From Cephalopachus bancanus (Eukaryota > Chordata > Mammalia > Primates > Tarsiidae): 64,000 bases of DNA. Position 1 is the first letter of the stretch. Every line of letters begins with the position of its first letter. This document shows positions 23,846 to 36,621 of this stretch, in pieces. The stretch covers positions 12,481,001-12,545,000 of the forward strand of contig JAPVLO010000019.1 in the NCBI GenBank assembly GCA_027257055.1, in the 5' to 3' direction. Under the pieces are notes generated by a model, which worked only from the letters and a program-made list of their open reading frames with translations, had not been told where the DNA came from and ran no database searches. Both the position numbers and the translations under genes were made by a program.

Positions 23846-24480
23846 CTACTTAGCTGTTGCTGCCCAAGATAGTTGGTGGATGCCTTGAAGAATTCAGTCT
23901 CTCCAGGTGAGCTCTTGAATACCACCTACTTTGGTGCTGCTGGCTGAGATTGTCTGTAGCTGCTTTCTCTACCTTAGTTTTTCCTGTCCTTCCCATTGGT
24001 GTTCTGAGCTTCCTCTAATTCTGTGTGTAAATACCTTCATGTTTGTAATACATGGAATGGTTTCTGTTTTCCTAACTGAACTCTGACTGATACAAAGTCT
24101 TTTCATATAACTGAGTTGATAATGTAAAGAGGGACCCAGAAAGCCTTGTGTTACAAATGGCAGAGCAGCTATCAGCCTAGGAGTGGATGACGATGTGAGC
24201 GCTTTCCTTGCTGTCCTGAATTTGGGTCTGGACTTTTGTATGGATGTAAGCCCCTGAAATTGTGGAGTCTGTTTGGTACTACAGTACTTTCTACAGCCTA
24301 GTTCATTTTAAGTAGTAAAAATGGTTTATTGAAAAGTGGATACTAAAACAAATCTCATCTCTTACTGTGTATTTAAACACACCTGATTTAGAATAGTATA
24401 CTTTTCTTGTGTTTGCATCTATAAATATATTGTAAAACGAAACACTGACTTATTACATTTATATTCATCATTTATTATAT
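23846..24480. other. Intron, unassigned
   Basis: No gene seen. The end of a possible LTR-like block ('gactgatacaaag') lies near 24085. Confidence 0.3.
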
Positions 24481-24486
24481 AAAAAT

Positions 24487-25025
24487 CGATCTTCCATATG
24501 ACCCCACAATCCCCCTACTGGGAATGGAATATACCTGAAAGAACTCAAATCACTTTATAAAAAAGATACCTGCACACGTATGTTTATTGCAGCATTGTTC
24601 ACAATAGCAAGTATATGAAACCAACCGTGCTATCCATCAAAAGAGAACTGGATACAAGAATGTGTTACATATACACAATGGAATGTTACACAGCCATAAA
24701 GAATAAAATCATGAACTTTGCAGCAACCTGGATGGAATTAGAGTTTATAATACTGAGTATCTTTCACAAAAACAAAGATCTGAGTATCACATGTTCTCAC
24801 TCATAAGTGGACCTTGAACAACTACTGTAATACTATAAGAAAAGAATGACGGTAGCAGGAAACTGGTGGGGGGGAAGGGGGAGATAGAGAGGAGGGATTG
24901 ATAGTAGTTGAAATCTGCCTGGGGCAGGGGGGGACACACCTCATCAACAAGGGTACCTGCACAATGAATATTTGTATACCTAACCCTGAATTGTACCCTA
25001 CAATTTAAAAATAAAAAAAAAAGAA
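24487..25025 (+). mobile_element. L1 3' end, 5'-truncated
   Basis: Sense L1 fragment containing the last part of ORF2 (frame near 24615-24806 with the conserved 'tacacaatggaatgttacac' segment), a G-rich 3'UTR at about 24865-24940 and the end 'gaattgtaccctacaattta' followed by an A-rich tail. The 3'UTR end is shared with 8062, 40620 and 54497. Confidence 0.9.
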
Positions 25026-25147
25026 AGAAATCACTCAGCCTTTGAACTATCTTTTTGCTATGTATACTCAATATCTTCTCTGGACAGCATTACCGGAAGA
25101 TGGTACTGTTTGCATGCTTAGAGCAGTGTACTCATGTGTAATACATG

Positions 25148-25695
25148 TGTTAGGGTACTGATGACCGGGTGAGGGTGGAGAGGGGAGGTGAGGCGCACAG
25201 CACTGTTGGGGCTGGCAACCTGGAGGTGCACGCTGGGAACCCAGAGATCCGAGTAAATTGCAAAGAATTGCGACACCCAGAGGTGAGAGAAAAAAAGATT
25301 TATTTAAGAAAAGTTCACTCCCCACAGACAGGAAGTGGGCCTACACTCTAGGTGAGTATGGCATCGTAGCCCCTCAGAATCCTTGCTTAAATCCTTCTCT
25401 TGGAGATGTTGCACGAGACTGTTGTAACTTCCTTATCGACCACCTGTGAATGTCTTGGAGAACCAGTGACACAGAGACCCATTTATGTTTGCCCTCATTA
25501 TCATAAGGTGTGACAAGGATTCTAATTCTCCTGCACCTTCCCAGACGACATTCCTTAGACATAATGGAAGGTGTGCCTCCCTTTATCTCCTAGGCGTTCC
25601 CAGTGGGTAGCTTGGGGGGATCCTTGGCTTCCCTGTAGATAGTGCCCAATTTACTGGAAAATCAAATCCCCACCTGCTCTCCCTCTGAGCAGTCA
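25148..25695 (-). repeat. Solo LTR, gammaretrovirus-like (ERV1)
   Basis: On the minus strand this shows a U3, then a polyadenylation signal AATAAA (complement of 25299-25304), then a T- and CT-rich R/U5 with a GGGTGTCGCAATTC segment, ending in CTAACA. The + strand begins TGTTAGGG and I take the end near AGCAGTCA, giving TG and CA termini. The right boundary is uncertain (up to about 25860) and I found no convincing target duplication. No gag, pol or env sequence is present. Confidence 0.55.
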
Positions 25696-25860
25696 TAACT
25701 TTTGTAATTACAAGTTTCATGACTTTTACAGTCCTTGCCCAATGCATGATGTCTTAGGCCTTGTAAATTCCCTTTACTCTAGTCACGCTTGATTGCCACT
25801 ATGAGATACCGCTGATACCTGGAAGTCTGTTTCTGAAAAGACAAAGCCATTAAAGTTAAT

Positions 25861-26439
25861 TATACCTAAAGTGTGCATTTCTCCAAAAGCATCCCTTCTA
25901 CTTTCTCATCATTGTGTCAGTGTTTAAGAACAAGATGAAAAATGACTTCCCATTCTCGGTCTGTCCTTTCAACATATTTTTGCAATGTCTAGACTAAAGC
26001 ATAGAATTAAATAGCAATTATTTAATAGTCTGCCCCTCTCTCGTGGAATGGGGCAATTTTATTGCCAGTGTATTTTTATCACCAGATTTAAAATATTTTT
26101 TTCTGGAGCTCATAAGCAAATTTCAGTTGTTAGTGTTTTGAGGAACACTTCAAATCTGTAGCATCATCTAATTTTATTCCTTACAGGATTACTTTGAACA
26201 GGTGCTATAGTTACCATTTTAAGATGAGGGGACCTAATTAAGTTAAAAAATTTTTGTCCCATAGTAAGGGACAGTCATAAGACAACTGGTAAGGGAAAGA
26301 TTCTCAAACACCAGTCATCTGGCTCTAAGTTTACTCTCTTTTTTCATTATATATACCTTGCAGTAAGCATATGCACTTGTTTACCTGGCCTCACAGAAGA
26401 CACGTATTCTTGAAAGTTGTAATATGAGTTACATATTTT
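25861..26439. other. Intron, unassigned
   Basis: AT-rich sequence. Short MIR-like words ('tttaagatgaggggacctaa') at about 26215-26260 suggest a weak MIR in antisense. Confidence 0.3.
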
Positions 26440-26450
26440 TTTTGTTCTTT

Positions 26451-26747
26451 ATTTTTGAGTTGGAGTCTTACTCCATCACCCAGGCTGGAGTGCAGTGGCA
26501 TGCTCACAGCCACCCCAAAGTCGAGCTCAGATGACCTGCTGGGCTCAGGTGATCCTTCTGCCTCAGCCTTCCAAGTAGCCAGAACTATAGGCATGCACTA
26601 CCATGCCCGGCTAGTTTTTTGATTTATTGTAGAGATGAGGTCTCACCAAATTGCCCAGGCTGTTCTTGAACCTGTGGACTCAGGCAGTCTTCTCACCTCA
26701 GCCCTCCAAAGTGCTGGGATTATAGGTTTGAGCCACCACGCTCAGCC
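26451..26747 (-). repeat. Alu-type SINE
   Basis: Full-length antisense Alu with probable duplication TTTTGTTCTTT at 26440-26450 and 26750-26760. It carries a small insertion 'gagctcagat' between the right-monomer blocks. Confidence 0.93.
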
Positions 26748-26930
26748 TATTTTGTTCTTTTAATTTGTGTTTTTGTATTCTCTATTAGTCTTCACTTTGT
26801 AGTGACCACCAGGAGGACTTTTATTGCATAGGTGCTCTTGGCTAAGACAGTGACAAAAGTGGGAATCTGTAACAAAGGTTCTAGTCTTACCTATCTTAGC
26901 TCTTAACAGGTTTTAACTTGTCTTAACTCT

Positions 26931-27006
26931 TTTTTTTTTTTTTGAGTTGGAGTCTCACTCTGTCGCCCAGACTGGAGTGCGGTGGCCGGAAGCCACTGAG
27001 CCTGGC
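26931..27006 (-). repeat. Ultrashort Alu deletion product
   Basis: T run, then only the outer 50 or so bases of the right monomer ('gagttggagtctcactctgt' to 'gtggccgg'), joined directly to the terminal 16 bases of the left monomer ('agccactgagcctggc'). About 220 bases of a normal Alu are missing between them. Confidence 0.85.
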
Positions 27007-27082
27007 AAACTATGTGATCTTGGTTAAGCCATCATACATTTTGGGTCACGGTACTTTTGGCAGTTAAAAATTAGAGTTGAAG

Positions 27083-27362
27083 TCGGCCTCGGTGGCTCAG
27101 CCTGTAATCCCACGTTTTGGGAGGCTGAGGTGAGTGGATTGCCTGAGCCGGCAGGTTCGAGACCCTCCTGGGCAACTTGGCGAGACCTCATCTCTACAAT
27201 AAATCAAAAAATCAGCCGGGTGTGGTAGCGCGTACCTGTAGTTCTGGCTACTCGGAAGGCTGAGGTGGAAGGATCGCCGGAGCCCAGCAGGTTGAGACTG
27301 TGGTGGCTGGGAGCGGCCACTGCACTCCAGTCTGGGCGACGGAGTGAGACTCCAACTCAAAA
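27083..27362 (+). repeat. Alu-type SINE
   Basis: Sense Alu from 'tcggcctcggtggctcag' to an A8-9 tail. Near-perfect duplication AAAAATTAGAGT at 27066-27077 and 27363-27374. Confidence 0.95.
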
Positions 27363-28400
27363 AAAAATTAGAGTAGAGCCAGATCAGAGATGACTTTGAA
27401 CTTTCACATCTTGTCATTCCCTTTAATGAAAGAACTGAAAAATTCTTAAGGGGAGAAGATGAAGCTATATTTTCAAAAGAGCTCTGAGTTAATCTTTTTA
27501 TAAAAAAAGTTTTCCCTGAAGTACTGTTTCTTTGCTTAGCCACCAAGCATTAATCACCCTCCTAGTGCTATCATAACATTTTGAAAATTTCTGTCAAATA
27601 TTAGTATAAAGTCCTTTATATTATTTGACTTCAAATCATCCATAAAATCTAGCCCATTATCTTGCCCACAGGAGATATTTACTTAAGTATTTGTTTAGTA
27701 TTTTAAATAGTAACAAATATTTTTAAGTACACAAGTGTCCCCTTAAATTAAATAGGACTTGGAAAGAGACCAATTCATGATTTTAGTTAAAATGATGAAC
27801 AGTATTTCCTCGTGGAAAAAAAAGAGACTGGAAGTTCTCTCTATAAAATTAAATCAAAATTATGAAAAGTTACTTATTTGATTATATCCTTAAAATTTAG
27901 CTTTGAATTGCAACTAGTCATGATTTGTTGGAATGAACAAAGAATGAATCAATGCTGATATTTTTGGTGTGATTTTTTTTCTTAATAAAGTTTTATGACA
28001 GCATGATAGGAAATCTTCAGGTAGTGCCTGACTATTGGAGCATGATTCTAGAGGTCATTTCTGCAAAAATATTTTTGGTTTTATCAGTTTTCTCAGGGGC
28101 TTCTTTGAATTCTTTGGTATGCATATTCTTTCTTGAAACAATATCATTCTTGTTGACTTTGACTTTCTTTTTTTCGTATGTTAATTGTTCTAAGTCAGAC
28201 AGATCCTCATTGCCTCACATACAATGGCTTTGTATGTGAATTTGAGTAGTTTTCTTGTATCACTTCTTAAAAATCAACTTGAAATTTTTTTGTCTTTGTA
28301 AGATTGAAGTTAAGTATGAGAATGACCAAAAAATAGTATGACATGATGGGTTGGGATACATACTGGGGTGAGATCAGCGTGGGTTTCTACATAGGGACTA
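27363..28400. other. Intron, unassigned
   Basis: AT-rich sequence; nothing recognised. Confidence 0.35.
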
Positions 28401-28410
28401 CTACTTTATT

Positions 28411-28660
28411 TTTTTTTTACATTTATTTTATTATAAGATGTGGAGTAAAAGTCAGGATTAGGTACGTAAGTAATCTATGTGCAGGTGAAGTTTCGGCCTC
28501 CAGCTGCTCCTCACTTACTGTGGTTTAGGAGGTACTCTTTGTGTTGTTACGTGCCCCCCCATCCCCCATTCCCCCCACTCTCCATTCCCCTCACCCCCAG
28601 CAGTGTCTTAAGACTGCTGATCCCTCCCTTGTGCTACTGTGATAAATGTTCAGGACATAG
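28411..28660 (-). mobile_element. L1 3' end, strongly 5'-truncated
   Basis: Antisense L1 3'UTR: T-rich tail, 'aaagtcaggattaggtacgt', a C-rich stretch at about 28550-28600 and 'gataaatgttcagga'. Probable short flanking duplication GACTACTTTTAT-like around 28395 and 28663. Confidence 0.75.
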
Positions 28661-28879
28661 AGACTACTTTTATAAGTGGTTGGTCAATCAGTGAATATAA
28701 TAAATAACTTTTTGCCTGTCTGTGAAATGTTGTGTTTTTTGTGTGCACATATTGAATACTACCTGTGGCATATGCAGGACTAAAAACCACTAAGAAGTAC
28801 TGAGCTGAATGACATGTTCGCATCTGTTGCTAGTAATAAAGGACATATAAACAATGTATGGTACTTACTAGTTTTGTCA

Positions 28880-29183
28880 GGCCGGCTCGGTGGCTCAGCC
28901 TGTAATCCCAGTACTTTGGGAGGCGGAGGCGAGTGGATTGCCTGAGCCCGCGGGTTCGAGACCCACCTGGGCAACTTGGCGAGACCTCGTCTCTACAATA
29001 ATCAAAAAAATAAACTAGCCAGGCATGGTAGTACGCGATTGTAGTTCTGGCTACTTGGAAGGCAGAGGCGGAAGGATCGCCAGAGCCCAGCAGGTTGAGG
29101 CTGCGGTGGCCGGGAGCGTGCCACAGCACTCCAATCTGGGCGACAGAGTGAGACTCCAACTCAAAACAAAACAAAACAAAAAA
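28880..29183 (+). repeat. Alu-type SINE, young
   Basis: Sense Alu with (CAAAA)n tail. Exact duplication TACTAGTTTT at 28866-28875 and 29184-29193. Many CpGs retained. Confidence 0.95.
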
Positions 29184-29499
29184 TACTAGTTTTTTTCCGC
29201 TATAGACCTCCCCTCCTTTTTCTCCTTTGTGTTTTCATCTTGACAACTCCCTCCTTTATGGCCACATAGGTAAGCATTCTACCAGCTAAGACTAGACATA
29301 TTACTCTTTCTTCTTGCCATGTAATTGGTACAGGGTTGAGCAAGTGACTAGAGCCATTCCCTGAGATTTTTCCAGATGGAATTGAGTTAGCAGGATTACC
29401 TTGCTAATTGGCTTTTTAATTTGGAAGAATGTGCTTTTGGGTTGTCTGTCACTTCTTTCACGAAAATCTCTGGTGTACAAAAGCTAAGCAAAAAAACAA

Positions 29500-29640
29500 A
29501 GAGAAGAGATATTCATTTATTCAGTAAATATTTAAACACTAACTCTGTGCCAGTCTTTGTTCTGGGTAGAGATATGAAATATATAAAAACTGTTGCCCTT
29601 GTGGAGCTTTTAAGAGTAGAGGGAGTACTGACAACATTTA
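29500..29640 (+). repeat. Ancient LINE-like repeat fragment
   Basis: 'tcatttattcagtaaatatt', 'ctctgtgccagtctttgttc' and 'gcccttgtggagcttttaag' are the 5' landmarks of the same dispersed repeat found at 611 and 17290. Confidence 0.6.
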
Positions 29641-31630
29641 AGTTCTTGGATCTACTCATTCCTGAAACCACATTTAGCCCCATCCTTTTCTATGAATTTA
29701 TAAAGTCCATTTTGCCCAAACTAGATTGAATTGGACATATGCGATTTGTAATTTCAGATGTTTGAATACGTGTGAAAAATATTTATAATTTTTTTTAGCT
29801 TTTACTAAGAAAATAATACAGAATTTATATATATATTCATGTATACACACACACCTTCTGATTGGTGTATTTGGCTAAAACTTGGTCATATATTTTTACA
29901 CTTTTTAAAGTCTTTGATAAGTGGACATTATTTATCCTATATTTTTTCCCCTCCTATTCCATTACCTAATGGTTTTCTGGAAAGGCACTTTGGTTGATTA
30001 TTTTCTTTAAGCATTCAGAAAGATGTAACTAATTGTTTAGCAAATATTGCTTGGTAAACCTGCTTTAGACTAGATAGTTTTGGTAAGTCAATATTGTGTG
30101 ATAACTTATATACCGAATGAACAAATTTTGAGAAACTATAAAACTTCAGTTACTTAAGTTTCTTTTATTACTATTATATATGATTAAGATGACATGTGAA
30201 ATAGTTTATCTGTACTCTTACAATTAAACTGTTGAAATAGCTTTGTCCCAGATATTTCTACATTTGGCGTAGCAAGTACTGTAAGATAAACAATTTTAAT
30301 TCTTTTAGTCATTTGTCTGGTACACTATACTGCCTCTATTTAAATAGTTTTTTTTAGTACCTGCTGGAAAGTATAAGAGCAATGTATTTTTAAAGAAAAT
30401 ATACACTCCTTAAAGTTAGACTAATTGAGGTGAGAATCAGAGGGGATTTCCTTATATGAATATGAATTTGAGATAACCAATTATAGCATAATGATAATGA
30501 AACTATATTATACATACACAAAGTTTATTTAACCTGTCTCAGAATATCTATGTAATTATTCTGACATCTGGACCAGGGCATAGATAATAGCTATGGCCAG
30601 AAGGAGACAGATACTTAGAAGAAGGGTGACTACATAATTTATGATCCAAACTAGAGCACCTGGAAGTGAAAGAAGGTACAATTAATAATTTTGCTGAGAT
30701 AACAGGAGTAAACTGGGAGTGTTCCAGTGTTAATTGGGACATCTAGTCACCTTTATTAGAGGTAGGATAGAAAGGTTTTAAAATTGATACACAGTGTTTA
30801 ATATATTTTTGTTGATTGATTAGAATAATTATATAGGAATCTCAATTGTAAATTTCTCTTTCTGTCTCTCTGCATTCAAATACTGTGTTATACTTTTGTG
30901 TATGAGTTGTTATCCACTTAGTGCTGACCAAGGGCTAGTATGTTGCTCTGGTTGCTTTAGTGCTGCTTATTTCTGTAATTTTAAAACTCAGCTTTTAAAA
31001 TTTTTATCATTCTGCTGTCCTTTCATCACTTATGGAGTAGTTCGTTTTTATTAAAAACAAAGAGGTTTCTTTTCATCCATTATAAGTAATGAATTTTGGA
31101 TTCTGAATGCAAAGTATTGTTGGAAAAATTTTCTCAGAAAAAGCCTACAGATTTATTAATGTACCCACATTATCACAACTCTTGACTTGTTTATAGATTG
31201 TCTATTACATTGTAAATTCTTGTTTACTTTCTCAGTATAGTGCAACTCTGTTTCCTATATCATCTGTGTAAAGTAGTTTATTTCACAAAACACCACAGCA
31301 CATCTTTTTGTCTTTTTTCTAGTGTTAATATTGTTTTATAATGTATTATACACCTATGTGTTGAAACATACCTAATTGAATGTTGACTAATCTTCCTAAT
31401 GTGATTGATGAAGGAAATTGGTTGAAAGGGTATACTCTGGTTTGAAATAAGCTGTGATGACATTGATAGCTTATGAGGTTACATCAGTTCAAATAGTGTC
31501 CTATGTTGTTTCCCCCCTTCTGTGTTAATCTAAAGAGCTTGAAAGAAGAAGTTTAGAAATGATACTAAATATATATCATTGTTAAGATTTAATTAAAGAA
31601 GGTGATACTATTTACACTTTGGTATAGTTC
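29641..31630. other. Intron, unassigned
   Basis: Two kilobases of AT-rich sequence without recognised genes or repeats. A short TA/CA-rich run lies at about 29825-29850. Confidence 0.35.
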
Positions 31631-31634
31631 AGCA

Positions 31635-31850
31635 GTTAAACTAATGATAACTTCCGTTTACTTAATGCCTGCTGTGTGCCATGTTCTAACTATTTTATAT
31701 GTATTATCTCATGTAAGCACCACAAACAACCTTAAGGCAATTTAATTTTATACGCGAGGTTGAAGAAGAGTTGAAGTAATTTGCCCAGAATTTTGCAACT
31801 TGTATTGGGCCAATATTTAAATGCAGAATTGTCTTCAGGGCTATTCTTCT
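31635..31850 (-). repeat. MIR SINE
   Basis: Antisense MIR: 'tttacttaatgcctgctgtg', 'tattatctcatgtaagcacc', 'aagtaatttgcccagaattt' in the canonical reverse order. Confidence 0.7.
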
Positions 31851-32070
31851 GAATTAACTACTCTTTTTTCTGTGCTTCCCATACTGAAATGGGGAAGGGA
31901 GGGACTGCGTATCTCCAGGATTCTGGAGAAGCAGCATGAAGGTGCCTGATTGTTCAAAATACAATGTGAATTTATATTTTATATTAAAACATTTAGTAAA
32001 CTTTGCTTTCTATTTCATTACTTATTAGTGTTTCTTTAAATATAATTTTTTTTGTACTGTGAGTTGAATA

Positions 32071-34203
32071 CAAGCACAGCTTAGAGATATTGTCGGTTTG
32101 GTTCTGGATGACTGCAATAAAGTAAATATCAAAATCAACCAAGTTACCATGTTTTTGGTTTTCTAGTACATATAAAAATTACATTTACACTATAGTTTTG
32201 GTCTATTAAGTGTACAATAGCACTATGTAAAAAAATGTACTTATCTGAATTAAAAAATACCTTATTACTAAAAAATGCTACTGCCATCTGAGTCCTCAAC
32301 TAGTGGCAATCTTTTTGCTAGTGAAGGGTCTTGCCTAGATGTTGATGTGATTACTATCTGATAACAGTGGTGGTTGCTGAAGATTGGGGTGACTGTGGCA
32401 ATTTCTATTCTTTTCTTTTTTGTTTTTTGAGTAGGAGTCACATTCTGTTGCCCAGACTTAAGTGCAGTGGCATGCTCGTGGCCACCATAGCCTCGACCTG
32501 TTGGGCTCAGGTGATCCCTACACCTCAGCCTTCCAAGTAGCTGGAACTACAGGCGTACACCACCACACCCAGCTAATTTTTTGATTTATTGTAGAGAGAG
32601 GTCTCACCAAGTTGCCTAGGCTGGTCTTGAACCCCTGGACTCAATCCTCTCATCTTGGCCTCCCAAAGTGCTGGAATTACAGGCTTGAGCCACTGCACCC
32701 AGCTTGGCAATTTCTTAAAATAAGACAACAGATAAAGTTGACCATGGCAATTGATTCTAACTTTCGTGAAAGATTTATCTGTAGAAATGCAATGCTGCTT
32801 GACTACATTTTAACCACAGTAAAACTTCTTTCAGAATTGGAGTCAGTCCTCTCAAAGCCTAGTACTTTTTTTAAATCAACTATGTTTATTTAATATTTTA
32901 TCTCCATCAGAGCTCTTGAGTGACCAGATGCATTGTCAATGTGCAGTAATATTTTGAAAGGCATCTTTTTTCTTGAGTAGTAGGTCCTGACAGTGGGCTT
33001 AAAATATTCAGTAAACTATGCTGTAAACAGTTGTGCTGTCATTTAGGCTTTGTTGTTCCATTTATAGAGCACAGGCAGAGTAGACTTAGCATGAGTCTTA
33101 AGGAACCTAGAATTTTCAGAATGGTCAGTGAGCACTGACTTCAACTTAAAGTCATCAGCTGTACTAGCCCCTAACAAGCAAGTCATCTTGTCCTTTCAAG
33201 CTTTGAAGTCAGGGATTGACTTCTCACTAATTATGAAAGTCCTAGATGACATCTTCTTTCAACATGAGGCGTTGGGTAGACATTAAAAATGTAGTCACCT
33301 TTATCAATGATCTTAGCTAGATCTTCTGTATCACTTGCTGCAGTTTCTCCACCAGCACTTGCTGCTTCAGCTTACACTTTTATGTTGTGTGGATGATGTC
33401 TTTTCTTAAAACCTCATTAACAAACCTCTGGTAGCTTCAAACTTTTTTCCTGTGGCTTCTTCACCTCTCTCAGCCTTCATACAATTGAGAACAGTTAGGG
33501 CCTTGCTTTGGATTAGGCTGCGCATTAAGGGGATGTTGTCGCTGGTTTGTTTAGCCTTCTTTCTCCATATCAGCAATAAGGCTGTTTTGCTTGCTTATCA
33601 TCAGTGTGTTCACTGGAGTAGGATTTTTTTACTTCATTCACAAACTTTTCCTTTGCACTCACAACTTGGCTAACTGGCATAAGAAGTCTTCAACTTGTTG
33701 TGTTGGCTTTCGGCATGCCTTCCCCACTAAGCTTAATTATTTCTAACTTTTTATTTGTGAGAGACACATGGCTCTTCCTTTTACTTGGCCATTTTAGTGC
33801 TATTAATTGGACTAATTTTAATATTTTTGTGTCTCAGGAAACAGAAAGACCCAAGGAGAGAGGAAAGAGGAAAAGAGGCAATAATGGATGATCCATAGAG
33901 CAGTCAGAACACACACAACAATTAAATTAGCTGTTTTTTATGAGTACAGTTTATAGTGCCCCAAACAATTACAAAAGTCACATCAAAGATCACTGGTTGC
34001 AGATATAATAATTTAAAAGTTTGAAATATTGGGAAAATTGCCAAAATGTGACACAGAGACTTCAAGTGAGGACATGCTATTGGAAAAATGGTAGCAAGAG
34101 ACTTGTTTGATGCTGAATTGCCATGATTTGAGTTTATTAAAAAAAAAAAATTATCTTCTGTGAAGCACAATAAAGCAAAGGATGATAAAATAAGCTAAGC
34201 CTG
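32071..34203 (-). mobile_element. Tigger1-like DNA transposon, near full length, defective
   Basis: Left end 'caagcacagcttagagatat' follows a TA at 32069-32070. The right end 'gaagcacaataaagcaaagg' to 'aagcctg' is the matching inverted terminus of Tigger1. The transposase (pogo family, CENP-B-like) would read on the minus strand, starting near 33790. Its frame is broken by many stops and by a deletion of several hundred bases near 32885, where 'tgtttatttaatattt' joins directly to 'tctccatcagagctcttgag'. An Alu at 32407-32704 is nested inside. Confidence 0.88.
32407..32704 (-). repeat. Alu-type SINE nested in Tigger1
   Basis: Antisense Alu with perfect 11-bp duplication TGGCAATTTCT at 32396-32406 and 32705-32715, so it postdates the transposon. 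Confidence 0.95.
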
Positions 34204-34718
34204 CATAACTATTGCTTCAGGATAGGGTACAGTATTTTTCTTGGCATACTCTCAAATCACCCCAGGTGGTTCTAAGATTATTCTTTTTGAGAAGGAGAGA
34301 GTCAGAGCTGCCTCCCAATAAAATCCATATCCAGGGTAATTACCAACTTCAGTCATCCAGGACTTGTATGTGTTAGACCATTCACTTGTTAATCTACTTC
34401 ACAGTCACCTGTTAGCTTTTGTGCACAGCGAGTGCTCTTTCTAATTTGTAATATCTATCTCCTTCCTTGCTCTCTTCCATCATCAATGTTTCTCCTTCTT
34501 TTTGTTTCTAGATGTATAGGGATTTAACCTTTTGCATTCTTCATTGCTGCTACCAATAGTATAGTTGTAAATATAATAAATATGGAAGAAATTGTATAGG
34601 TTATAGATTTGTCAAGAGGCATTATTCTACTCTGTTTTGTTGTCAAGCTGCACTTGTTTATTCCTTACTAAGATAGAGTTCTTCAGGCTGTTTCTCTTAC
34701 CCAGGCTTTTTCTGCCTT
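34204..34718. other. Intron, unassigned
   Basis: Nothing recognised between the transposon and the next Alu. Confidence 0.35.
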
Positions 34719-35024
<306 letters not shown>

Positions 35025-35639
35025 TTAGTGCCAATAAACTTTTTTTCAAAGTAAAATGTAAAACATTTCTTCTTTTTATAAAACCCTTTGTTCTTCAGAC
35101 TTACTGAAGACCACCTGGTCTGTGTGTATCCCCTAGATGGCAATTCTCACTTCCTGAACAAAATGTTAAATTTAGAGATATGTCTTTACATTTTTATTTT
35201 GACTTTGATAACATGTAAAGATACATATAGCTAGATGACCATATAATTGATCAACAGAACTGTATGGAATACATTTGGCAATAAAAGGAGATGCTGATAA
35301 AAATTACCCCATGATAATAGAAATAAATTAGAACTGTTCTAAACCAATCTAATGCAAAAAAGGCTGAGATGTTATGTCATAAAGACAAAACTAAATAGTG
35401 TATTTTGGTTTAGATATTTTTTAAAAGCAATGTAGGGCATTAAACATTTAATACGTAATATAATGACTATAGGATTTAGTACTATTTTGGATTTTTTTCT
35501 AAGCTATATGTTTTGTTTAAACAAATTCATTGTCATTTTGTAATAAAATATACAGCAAGTAGAACTCTAGGTTTGAAGATTGTAGTTCTAATGCAGAGAA
35601 GATTGACAGAAGATGGTAAAAAGTAAAAGATATGTTACA
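35025..35639. other. Intron, unassigned
   Basis: AT-rich sequence; nothing recognised. Confidence 0.35.
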
Positions 35640-36135
35640 GGTACTAATTTACATTCTCACTAACAGTGTAAAAGAATTCTGTTTTCTTCACATCTTTACA
35701 GTATTTGTTGTTTTTTGTCTTTTCGATAATAGCTGTTATTGCTGGGGTGAGATGGTATCTCATAGTGGTTTTGATTTGCATTTTCTGTATGATTTAGGGG
35801 AAATTGATTAGTGATGTTGAACATTTTTTTTCAGATACTTGTTGGCCATTTATATATCTTATTTTGAGAAATATGTATTCAAATCCTATGGTCATTTAAA
35901 AGTTAGATTAGTTATTTGCTATTGAGTTGAGTCCTTTGTATACTGCTTGTCTTTTCACTGTGTTGATTGTTTCCTTTGCTGTTCAGAAGTTTTTGGTTTT
36001 ATGTAGTGACATAGTTACATTTTTCTATATTTGTTTTTGGTGCCTGTGCTTTTGAAGTCTTACTCACAAAACCTTTGACTAGACCAAAGTCCTGAAGCAT
36101 TTTCTCTGTTTTCTTTATTTTAATAGTTTTGCATT
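35640..36135 (-). mobile_element. Old L1 fragment (ORF2 3' part)
   Basis: Antisense L1M/L1P-type sequence: 'tttacattctcactaacagt', 'ggggtgagatggtatctcat', 'ttgatttgcattttctgta', 'ttgctgttcagaagtttttg'. No open frame remains. Confidence 0.85.
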
Positions 36136-36142
36136 TTAAGTA

Positions 36143-36462
36143 CAGATCATTCTCAACTCAAGATGAGTTACAGCTGGATAAATACACTGTAAGTTGAAAA
36201 CATCATGAAGTCAAACATGCTTGTAACACAGGTACATCTAAGCTGCTTACTGTCACAGCTTAGCATGGCCTCCCATAAATGTGCTCAGAGCACTTTCATT
36301 AGCCTACATTGGTGAAATCATCTAACAGAAAGTCCACTTTATAATAGTGTGTTGAATAGCTCATGGAATTTGTTGATGTTTTACTGAATGTGTGTTGTCT
36401 TGGCATCATCGTAAAGTGTTGACCCATTGTACATTGAACCATGGTAAGTTGGGGACCATGTG
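36143..36462. mobile_element. Tigger-type MITE
   Basis: 320 bp between TA dinucleotides (36141-36142 and 36463-36464). Imperfect inverted ends: 'cagatcattctcaactcaag' at the left, 'taagttggggaccatgtg' at the right. The body has 'catggcctcccataaatgtg' and 'tcatctaacagaaagtccac', known from a Tigger-related family. Confidence 0.75.
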
Positions 36463-36621
36463 TACTTGAGTAGAATAATTGAGAAATAATTTAGAGGCTG
36501 TTATGCTCAGGCCTTTTAAATAAAATTGACAACTTAGCTGACTTAGGCTCTAACTTGAACTACATTACCAAAGATGGTGCTGAGATAATGGTGTTTGTGG
36601 CATAGTTATGTGTAAATGCTG

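Noticed and set aside
27097..27546. 149-codon minus frame
   Set aside because: Mostly translated Alu in the antisense frame that gives [12 protein letters not shown] peptides.
29421..29729. 102-codon + frame as a possible TUSC3 exon
   Set aside because: The translation does not resemble TUSC3 and much of it is an ancient repeat fragment.
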